Under the pieces are notes generated by a model. It did no database searches. It was not told the DNA's origin and saw only the letters and a program-made list of their open reading frames with translations. Both the position numbers and the translations under genes were made by a program. Shown piece after piece: positions 7,190 to 13,881 of a stretch of 64,000 nucleotides of DNA (positions within the stretch are counted from its first letter, which is position 1; every line of letters starts with the position of its first letter). The DNA lies in the NCBI GenBank assembly GCA_947631905.1, contig CANRND010000005.1, positions 1 to 64,000 on the forward strand. The letters are read 5' to 3'. The DNA is from an uncultured Clostridia bacterium (lineage in GTDB: Bacteria; Bacillota; Clostridia; Christensenellales; Borkfalkiaceae).

Positions 7190-8073
7190 ACGCCCCCCTT
7201 ATATGCGAGGACTTTTGCGATAAAGTCCTCCATTGTGTAATTACAGTCAATGGCGACCCCCCTCTCTTTGAGCGCGCGCACGAGCTTTGCCGTGAGGGGA
7301 ACGTCCAAACCGAGGGCGAGAAGCTCCTCCGTGTGCTGGAACAGCTCCGCGGGCGGAAGAACGTATTTCACCTTTCCCTCCGAAAACACCGCGACCCGCG
7401 TGCAATTTTCCGCGATCTCGTCCATATCGTGCGAAACGACGATCACCGTCTTGCACCAGCTTTGTTTGAGCTTATTGAGAAGCGCCATTACTTCCCGCTT
7501 GCCGAGAGGGTCCAGACCCGCCGCAGGCTCGTCTAAAATGAGAATTTCGGGCTTTGTGACGATCACGCCCGCGATCGCCGCCCGCCGCTTCTGGCCGCCC
7601 GAAAGGTCGAACGGAGACATGCCTTTCACCCTTTCATAGTCCAGCCCGACGATCTCGATCGCCTCTTTCACGGCGCGCTCCACTTCCCCCGCCTCGGGTT
7701 TCTTTTCGGCAAAATTTTTATAGCCGAACGCGACGTCGTCGAACACCGTCTCGGCAAAAAGCTGGCTCTCGGGATATTGGAATACCATTCCCACCCGCCG
7801 CCTGAGCGCGCGGAGGTCCGTCTTTTTGTCCGTGAGGTCGAACTCCCCGACCATGAGCTTTGCAGGCCCCCGCTTTTTTCCGCGCTTGCGCACGGGCGGG
7901 CGCAAAAGCCCGTTGAGATGTTGCACAAAGGTACTTTTTCCGCTTCCCGTATGCCCGATAACGCCGAAAAATTCCCCCTCTTCCACCGTGAGGGTAACGT
8001 CGTCGAGCGCCGTCGTCGCAAAGGGAGTTTTTGCGTTATAGATATAACTCAGATGCTCGGCTACGATACGCAT
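7183..8073 (-). CDS. ecfA2: Energy-coupling factor ATPase EcfA2
   Basis: A 296-residue ABC ATPase of the ECF transporter core, partnered with EcfA1 as a heterodimer. Visible motifs are Walker A (GHTGSGKST, about residues 38-46), the Q-loop 'VFQYPESQLFAETV', the signature LSGGQKRRAAIAG, Walker B 'ILILDEPAAGLDP', and the switch His in 'VVSHDMDEI'. The basic insert RPPVRKRGKKRG after the first strands is slightly long. It overlaps ecfA1 by 13 nt and ecfT by 7 nt, indicating coupled translation. Confidence 0.95.
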   Translation of the reverse strand: MRIVAEHLSYIYNAKTPFATTALDDVTLTVEEGEFFGVIGHTGSGKSTFVQHLNGLLRPPVRKRGKKRGPAKLMVGEFDLTDKKTDLRALRRRVGMVFQYPESQLFAETVFDDVAFGYKNFAEKKPEAGEVERAVKEAIEIVGLDYERVKGMSPFDLSGGQKRRAAIAGVIVTKPEILILDEPAAGLDPLGKREVMALLNKLKQSWCKTVIVVSHDMDEIAENCTRVAVFSEGKVKYVLPPAELFQHTEELLALGLDVPLTAKLVRALKERGVAIDCNYTMEDFIAKVLAYKGGVC

Positions 8074-8888
8074 TTTGCGATCTCCTCCGCGAGCGTATTT
8101 ACGTCGAGCGCGTCCGCTACGTCCATTCCGCCGCCGCGCAGGCGGCGCGCGATCTCCCCGATGCGCGGAAGGGCGAGGTTATAGCAAATAAGCTCTTCCC
8201 CCCTGCGGAAAATGCCCTCGGGGGTATCCTGCATGACGATCTCCCCGCGGTTCATCACGACCGCGCGGGAAGCGAGCAGCGCCTCCTCCATAAAGTGCGT
8301 GATGAGCATTACGGTGACGCCCTCTTTTTCGTTGAGTTCTTTCACAACTTCCACGATCTCCCGCCTGCCGCGCGGGTCGAGCATGGCGGTGGACTCGTCG
8401 AGGATCATGACGCGGGGCTTTAAGGCGAGGACGCCCGCGATCGCAACGCGCTGTTTCTGCCCCCCCGAAAGACGGGAGATGGTGGCGGTGCGATAGTCCT
8501 CCATGCCGACGGCGCGGAGCGCAAAGCCGATACGCTCGCCGATCTCTTTGCGCGGAAGCCCCACGTTTTCCGCACCGAACGCGACGTCGTCCTCCACAAT
8601 GGAGGCGACCGCCTGCGAATCGGGATTCTGAAAGACGATCCCCACCTGTTTCCGGATGTCGAAGAGGTTTTTCCCCGTGAGCGGAACGCCGAAAACGGAG
8701 ATCTCGCCGCTGTCGGGCGTGAGCAATCCGTTGGCAAGGCGGGCGAGCGTGCTTTTGCCGCTTCCGTTGTGGCCTAAAACGGCCACGAACTCCCCTTCTT
8801 GCACCGAAAAATTCAAATGTTCCATCCGGAAGCCGCTCTCCTCCCCGTAGGAGAAAGCGACGTCGCGGTATTCCAACGCGTTTGCCAT
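8061..8888 (-). CDS. ecfA1: Energy-coupling factor ATPase EcfA1
   Basis: The 275-residue first gene of the ecf operon. It has Walker A (GHNGSGKST), the Q-loop 'VFQNPDSQAVASIV', the signature LSGGQKQRVAIAG and Walker B 'VMILDESTAMLDPRGR'. DES in place of DEP is typical of EcfA1 and distinguishes it from EcfA2. A TATAAT-like -10 (minus strand, 8910-8905) lies upstream, but no good -35 and only a weak ribosome binding site are visible. The operon thus seems to have its own promoter and not to depend on the ribosomal protein operon. Confidence 0.95.
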   Translation of the reverse strand: MANALEYRDVAFSYGEESGFRMEHLNFSVQEGEFVAVLGHNGSGKSTLARLANGLLTPDSGEISVFGVPLTGKNLFDIRKQVGIVFQNPDSQAVASIVEDDVAFGAENVGLPRKEIGERIGFALRAVGMEDYRTATISRLSGGQKQRVAIAGVLALKPRVMILDESTAMLDPRGRREIVEVVKELNEKEGVTVMLITHFMEEALLASRAVVMNRGEIVMQDTPEGIFRRGEELICYNLALPRIGEIARRLRGGGMDVADALDVNTLAEEIAKCVS

Positions 8889-8976
8889 AGGTCCGATTTT
8901 CTCTATTATAACATTTCCGCTACGAAATCACGCGGATTTTCATATGAAAAAGCAGTGAAATTTCCGCAATTTTTCA

Positions 8977-11346
8977 TCAAACTTGCTCTTTGACGACGGC
9001 AAGCTCTTTAAGCGCGCGGGTGCAGGCGATATATTTTTCGTTTTCCGTCATGTCACGGTCGTACACCGCCACGCAGGAGAACTCCAACCCCTTGCTCTCG
9101 TAGGGCGTCATCACGTTGATCTTGCTCTTGGACACCTTTTCGCTTGCCGAAAGCAGAACGTAGCCGCGCTTTGCAAAGAGCGGCAGATATTCTTCCCGCG
9201 CGATGACCGCTTTTAAGCCTTGCTTGCCGCGGAAAAAACCGTTCAGTTTCCGCGGCGTGAGTTCTTTGACCTCTTCCCCCTGCAAGCCGATCGGGGACAT
9301 CTTCACTTCGGTGATCTTCGAAACATAGTCTACGATCTCGTTCGTGTTGCGGTAGTTGCGGTCGAGTTCGTAAACATGCTCGAACCCCTCCCAGCTCCCG
9401 ATCCCGCGCCACGGCGTGATGTTTTGTTTGAGATCGCCGAACACGTTGAACGCGGCGTCCGAATGGATCTTGCGCAGAAGCGCGTACTCTTCCGCCGAAA
9501 TATCCTGCCCTTCGTCTATGAACACAAGCCCGTAGCGGGGAACGAGTTTTCTTCCCGCCGCCGTGAGCAGGGCGCAAAGCGCGTAGCCGTCGGACGGATA
9601 AACGCCGCGCATGTTGTACTTTTTTTTGTATTTTTTTACCGTGCGGCGGTAGAAAAACCGCGCCACGTCCAACGCGTTTTCGCATTTTCCCGCGTCCGCG
9701 CACACGTCGGAAAGGCGCAATATGAAGAAGAACTCACGGAAAAGATCCAACCCCTCCTCCATGTCTTTCAGCACGGCGGCGATCTCCCCTGCTTCCTTTT
9801 TCAGCTCCATCCGCCGCTCGATGCGGTCGGCGTAGGTGTAGATCTCCTTGTCTCCCGCCCGCACGCGGTACCGTTTGAGATCGGCGATCTCCTTTTCCAC
9901 CGTTTCCGAAAAGGCGAGAATGTCCGACTGCGCGCTCCCGAAAACCTGCTCGGCGCGGGCGGACACATCCCGTGCAGAGCGGTAAAATTCCACGAACTGA
10001 CGGAAGAAATAATCCGCTGTGCGCTCTTCGCCCCGCAGGACAAATTGCAGAAAGTCCTCGATCTGCACGAACTCGCTCATAAGCCCGCGCAGCGGTTTGG
10101 TAAAGTAAAAACCGCCCTCTTTGCGCTCTTTGAGTTCCCCCAAAATGCTCCTGCGCACCCGCACGGAGGCATTCTTGATCCCGCGGTACCTGTTCTGCCG
10201 CCGCGCGCAATCGGCAAGCACTTTTTCCGCGACTTCCCTGCATTCCCGCCCCGTGAAAAGGCCATACACGTCCGAATAGAGTTTGCCGATCTCCCGCGAA
10301 ATATCCTGCGTGAACGCGGGGGAATAGAGATAGCGCAGATAGCTTTCCGCCTCGCGCTCCTTGCCCATTTTCGGGAGCAGGTCGATCCCCTCGTTTTTGA
10401 GCGCGCGGAAATAGTAGTTTTTCAGAGTTACGGTGCGCACGCGCTGTAATTCAAGCACCTGCGAAAGTTCGTCGATAAAATCGTTGAAAGAATCGGACGG
10501 GGTGATGACGAGGACGTCCCGCGGGCTAAGCGCCTCGTTGTTGTACATGAGATAGCTCAGACGGTGCAATAGGATCATCGTTTTGCCGCTTCCCGCGCAC
10601 CCCTGCAACACAAAACTCTCCCGCTCGGGTCGGGTGATGACGTCGAACTGCTTCTCCTGTATGGTGCGGATGATGTCGCGCACGCGGACGTCGTCTTTTC
10701 TGTCGCGGATGATGTTGCGCAGATAGGGGTCGAACAAGATCTCCTCGTCCCTGCCCGCAATCTCCTCGGGCGTTAAAATGTCCCGCACGGAGAGATACTC
10801 GTTCTTGAAGCCGAGGACCTTGCCGTTCTTCACGGAGAGGGAACGGCGCAGGACGGTGCGGTAATCGTATTCGTTGATCCTGAAATTGACGCGGCTCTTC
10901 TGATAATAGCGCACCGCGAGCGGGGCGCGCCAGTCCACGATTTCGAGGTTTACGTCTCCCCTCTTGCCGATATAATAGCTGTTATACCCCTCCTTGTCGT
11001 CCACAACGTCCATGCGGGCAAAGTAGGTCTCGGTAAAGTAACATTTGTAGCTGTTGAGCTTTTTCGTGAGCGCGTCGATCTCGGCGTTCAATTCGAGGAT
11101 CTTGCGGTAATCCCGCGCGGCGTAATCCGCGCTTTGTTTCAGCTCCTCGATCTCCTGCTTTGCCTCGCGGATGCGCTTGCGGTAGCGGGAGAGATAGCAG
11201 ACTTTCAGCATGACGAGGACGGCGGCGAGCCGCTCCTCTTCATACGTCTGTTGCTGTTCTCCGTCGAGGAGAGAAAGATACCAGCTTTTATCCGCCTTTT
11301 TGTGCGGATCGAGCTTCCCCCGCGGATTGTTGACCCGTTGCTTCAT
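8977..11346 (-). CDS. HelD-like UvrD/Rep-superfamily helicase (RNA polymerase recycling factor type)
   Basis: A 789-residue superfamily 1 ATPase. The N-terminal basic coiled-coil region (about residues 35-100) precedes 'IGKRGDVNLEIVDWRAPLA', a block typical of HelD-type proteins. Walker A is QGCAGSGKT (248-256). A long divergent middle region follows, then motif II 'FIDEGQDIS', 'FGDLKQNITPWRGI' and the C-terminal 'TPYESKGLEFSCVAVYD'. HelD proteins remove stalled RNA polymerase from nucleic acids using ATP. UvrD-type DNA helicase function cannot be excluded, but the N-terminal coiled coil and IVDWRAP block favour HelD. It is monocistronic, with no consensus promoter seen. Confidence 0.85.
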   Translation of the reverse strand: MKQRVNNPRGKLDPHKKADKSWYLSLLDGEQQQTYEEERLAAVLVMLKVCYLSRYRKRIREAKQEIEELKQSADYAARDYRKILELNAEIDALTKKLNSYKCYFTETYFARMDVVDDKEGYNSYYIGKRGDVNLEIVDWRAPLAVRYYQKSRVNFRINEYDYRTVLRRSLSVKNGKVLGFKNEYLSVRDILTPEEIAGRDEEILFDPYLRNIIRDRKDDVRVRDIIRTIQEKQFDVITRPERESFVLQGCAGSGKTMILLHRLSYLMYNNEALSPRDVLVITPSDSFNDFIDELSQVLELQRVRTVTLKNYYFRALKNEGIDLLPKMGKEREAESYLRYLYSPAFTQDISREIGKLYSDVYGLFTGRECREVAEKVLADCARRQNRYRGIKNASVRVRRSILGELKERKEGGFYFTKPLRGLMSEFVQIEDFLQFVLRGEERTADYFFRQFVEFYRSARDVSARAEQVFGSAQSDILAFSETVEKEIADLKRYRVRAGDKEIYTYADRIERRMELKKEAGEIAAVLKDMEEGLDLFREFFFILRLSDVCADAGKCENALDVARFFYRRTVKKYKKKYNMRGVYPSDGYALCALLTAAGRKLVPRYGLVFIDEGQDISAEEYALLRKIHSDAAFNVFGDLKQNITPWRGIGSWEGFEHVYELDRNYRNTNEIVDYVSKITEVKMSPIGLQGEEVKELTPRKLNGFFRGKQGLKAVIAREEYLPLFAKRGYVLLSASEKVSKSKINVMTPYESKGLEFSCVAVYDRDMTENEKYIACTRALKELAVVKEQV

Positions 11347-11453
11347 AAATTTCCCCGAATACGACTCTCCGCGCGTTCCACGGAGTTCTATTTCTTATCA
11401 TAACATATTCCCGCGGAAAAAGAAAGGCTTTGACGGAATTTTTTGCAAGAAAA

Positions 11454-11476
11454 AAGAGGGTTTTTTCTACCCTCTT
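11454..11476 (-). terminator. Terminator of the sdpRI operon
   Basis: Stem AAGAGGG (11454-11460) with CCCTCTT (11470-11476). On the minus strand it is followed by a T-rich run. It lies 17 nt beyond the sdpI stop. Confidence 0.75.
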
Positions 11477-11493
11477 ATCGTTTTATGAAATTT

Positions 11494-12168
11494 TTATGAA
11501 TGTTCTTCGCTCTCCCGCGTCGCCTTGCCGAGAATGTGCGCATATACGACGCTTGCGAGGGCCGCGATGAGGAGGGAAGCGGCCGCAAGGATGACGGCGA
11601 CATACTGCACCTCTTTCAGTGCGGGCGCGGCGCCGAATACGACTGCGGCGACCGTGGAAAATACGCCCGCCGCAAAGAAGAGATAGCCCCCGAGGCGGTG
11701 GGTCTTCCGCCACACCTCTTCGCTCCCGAGCGTTGCGCCCGTGCGGATGCCGATCACGCGGTTGGGTTCGATGCGGGGCATGTAGTTCCCGAGCCAGGCG
11801 ATGAGGAGGGAGAGCGGAAGTATGATCACGAGCATGAGCGGAAAGTCCGTCTTTTCACCGACCTTCACCCCGCTTGCAACAAGGGCGAAAAATACCCAGC
11901 CGATGGTGGCAAAGACGACGCCGAGCGCGGAAAGAAGCCCCGCCGTGACCGCGCGGTTCTTTTTCTGCACGAGCGAAGCCCAAAGCCCCGCCGAAATGAG
12001 CGCGGCCGCACCGGGGAGCGCAAGATAGACCCACGGCGAGCCGAGCGCGTCTGCCGTCATCGCCGCGTCGAAATGGATCGGCACTTCCGCGGGAAGAAAA
12101 CTCACCCCGACGGCAAACCCGACGAGATTCAAAAGCGATAAAACAGTATAAACGATCGCGGTTTTCAT
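11494..12168 (-). CDS. sdpI: SdpI-family membrane immunity/signal protein
   Basis: A 224-residue integral membrane protein. The N-terminal part carries the DUF1648 motif 'VPIHFDAAMTADALGSP'. The C-terminal part has the SdpI core 'NRVIGIRTGATLGSEEVWRKTH', followed by two more membrane segments; about six segments are visible in all. In Bacillus subtilis, SdpI protects against the SdpC cannibalism toxin and sequesters SdpR at the membrane when toxin is sensed. AGGAG precedes the ATG, which lies 8 nt after sdpR. No sdpC-like toxin gene is nearby, so this pair may be orphan immunity or sense another membrane-active peptide. Confidence 0.9.
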   Translation of the reverse strand: MKTAIVYTVLSLLNLVGFAVGVSFLPAEVPIHFDAAMTADALGSPWVYLALPGAAALISAGLWASLVQKKNRAVTAGLLSALGVVFATIGWVFFALVASGVKVGEKTDFPLMLVIILPLSLLIAWLGNYMPRIEPNRVIGIRTGATLGSEEVWRKTHRLGGYLFFAAGVFSTVAAVVFGAAPALKEVQYVAVILAAASLLIAALASVVYAHILGKATRESEEHS

Positions 12169-12176
12169 TTTTTCTC

Positions 12177-12434
12177 CTATTTGCGGGCGATGCGCATGAG
12201 ATAGACGAGCATATCCTGTAAGACGGTGGTATTGAGGGAATAGATAATGGTCTGGGCGCGGCGGCTGGTCTTTACGAGGTCCGCCTCTTTCAGAACGGAA
12301 AGGTGGTGCGAGACGGTGGCGGCGGTCAGATCGAACTGGTCGCAGATCTCCCCCGCGGTGTGCGGCCTGCCTTTCAAAAGCGCGAGAATTTCCCTCCGCG
12401 TTTTATCCGTAAGCGCGCTCCAAACATCTCTCAT
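12177..12434 (-). CDS. sdpR: SdpR-type ArsR-family repressor
   Basis: An 85-residue winged-helix repressor that begins 'VWSALTDKTRREILALLKG' and has the recognition helix 'TAATVSHHLSVLKEADLV', typical of SdpR/ArsR autorepressors. It lacks the metal-binding Cys residues of true ArsR/SmtB sensors. It is the first gene of a two-gene operon with sdpI and should repress its own promoter until SdpI binds it. A perfect sigma-A promoter lies upstream, with AT-rich repeated AATATT blocks at and after the -10 that could be its operator. Confidence 0.92.
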   Translation of the reverse strand: MRDVWSALTDKTRREILALLKGRPHTAGEICDQFDLTAATVSHHLSVLKEADLVKTSRRAQTIIYSLNTTVLQDMLVYLMRIARK

Positions 12435-12471
12435 GCCTTTCTTCTCCCGTATTTAGAATATTGTCAAAATA

Positions 12472-12500
12472 ATATTACCATATCTGCCGTTTTTTGTCAA
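12472..12500 (-). promoter_or_regulatory. Sigma-A promoter of sdpRI with possible operator
   Basis: On the minus strand, TTGACA (12500-12495), a 17-nt spacer and TAATAT (12477-12472). AATATT occurs at the -10 and again about a dozen nt downstream, with TTGACA-like sequence between. These repeats are candidate SdpR contacts; that part is inference. Confidence 0.8.
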
Positions 12501-12543
12501 CCGTATTTCGACGTTTTTCGAAATAAATAAATGTTATCAAAAA

Positions 12544-12602
12544 GCCCGCTTTTTGGGAGCGGGCGAGACAAAATAAAAGCATGGCGAAAAGTCATGCTTT
12601 TT
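12544..12602 (-). terminator. Double hairpin terminator of the dehydratase-activase operon
   Basis: Two stems are present: GCCCGCT (12544-12550) with AGCGGGC (12558-12564), and AAAAGCATG (12575-12583) with CATGCTTTT (12593-12601). In the minus direction the second stem comes first and is followed by a TTTATTTT run. They lie between the activase-partner stop (the second stem overlaps it) and the sdpR promoter. Confidence 0.7.
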
Positions 12603-13881
12603 TCGTTTCAAGTTGCAGTTCACGCGCCGTGGCGAGCATGAGTTTCACGCGGTTTTCCTGGTTGACTTTGGTGGCCGAGGGGTCGTAGTCCACGGGGACG
12701 ATATTGGCTTCGGGAAAGAGCGCTTTTACCGCACGCGAGGCGCCCTTGCCTGCGATGTGGTTGGGCAGACACCCGAACGGCTGGGCGCAAACGATGTTCT
12801 CTACGCCCGTTTCGCACAGCGCCGCCATCTCGGCGGGTATGAGCCAGCCCTCCCCCATCTTCACGCCTTGATTGATGACTTTATCCGCATAGCTCCTCAG
12901 ATGTTCGAAATCGTGCAGAGGCATGTAGCGGGTCTTTTCCATGAGGCGTATGAGCTTTTTTTGTTTGCCGTAAGACCACTTATATGCAATGCGGAAGAGA
13001 AGCGTGGAGGCGCTCCGCTTTCCGTAGAATTTTGCGTCGTTGAGGTTGTTCACCATGCAATAGAGGGCGAAATCCATGAGCGCGGGGACTACGGGTTCGC
13101 AATTTTCGCCGAGCAGGAACTCTTCGAGATGGGAGTTGCCTAGCGGAGAATATTTGACATAGATCTCGCCGACGATCCCCACCTTGATCTTCTTTTCGTC
13201 CGTGACGGGTACGGCGGCAAAGGCCTTCATGATCTCCTTTGCGTTTTTTTCGAGCTTGCGGTAACCCCCCTTTTCAAACTGCGGTTTGAGCCGTTCGATG
13301 CACCTTTCCCGCACCTTTCGGCAATCGCCCGCGTTGAGTTCATAGGGAGCCGTCTGGTTGTAAAGGCTCATGATGAGATCGCCGTAAAAAACCGCATAGG
13401 CGAATTGGAGCAGCAGGCCGAAAGACATCTCGAAACCGCTCCCCTTTTCCAGCCCCGAAAAGTTGAAAGAAAGCACGGGGACTTCGGGAAACTCCGCTTT
13501 GAGCGCCTTGCGGATGAGGGGCAGATAGTTGCTCGCGCGGCAACCGCCGCCCGTCTGCGTGATCATCACCGCCGTCTTTTTGAGATCGTACTTCCCGCTT
13601 TTGAGCGCGTCGAGAAACTGCCCGATGACGCAGAGCGCGGGATAGCACGCGTCGTTGTGGACGTGCTTCAACCCCTCGTCGATCACGGCGCGCCCCTCGT
13701 TGTGCAATACTTCCACATGGTAGCCGTGGAGACCCATGATGTGGGTGAGCAGGTCGAAGTGCCACGGCAGCATATCGGGGACGAGAATGGTGTGCGTCGC
13801 TTTCATCGCATGGGTGAACGCGGGATAGTCGTCGCTGAAATCGAGAACGGGCTTCTCCTGCGCCTTTTTCGCTTCATTCAT
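12592..13881 (-). CDS. Acyl-CoA dehydratase activase-related protein (C-terminal portion encoded separately)
   Basis: A 429-residue protein matching the C-terminal third of the very large (about 1400-residue) BcrAD/BadFG-plus-dehydratase-like proteins of Clostridia. Conserved blocks are 'HVHNDACYPALCVIGQFLDAL', 'ITQTGGGCRASNYLPLIRKAL' and 'NIVCAQPFGCLPNHI'; their Cys residues probably bind an Fe-S cluster, as in 2-hydroxyacyl-CoA dehydratase subunits. ATG 13881 is preceded by GGGAGG at good spacing, and the gene overlaps the activase by 8 nt, so the two are translationally coupled. The substrate is unknown; no acyl-CoA dehydrogenase or transferase genes are adjacent. Confidence 0.85.
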   Translation of the reverse strand: MNEAKKAQEKPVLDFSDDYPAFTHAMKATHTILVPDMLPWHFDLLTHIMGLHGYHVEVLHNEGRAVIDEGLKHVHNDACYPALCVIGQFLDALKSGKYDLKKTAVMITQTGGGCRASNYLPLIRKALKAEFPEVPVLSFNFSGLEKGSGFEMSFGLLLQFAYAVFYGDLIMSLYNQTAPYELNAGDCRKVRERCIERLKPQFEKGGYRKLEKNAKEIMKAFAAVPVTDEKKIKVGIVGEIYVKYSPLGNSHLEEFLLGENCEPVVPALMDFALYCMVNNLNDAKFYGKRSASTLLFRIAYKWSYGKQKKLIRLMEKTRYMPLHDFEHLRSYADKVINQGVKMGEGWLIPAEMAALCETGVENIVCAQPFGCLPNHIAGKGASRAVKALFPEANIVPVDYDPSATKVNQENRVKLMLATARELQLETKKA

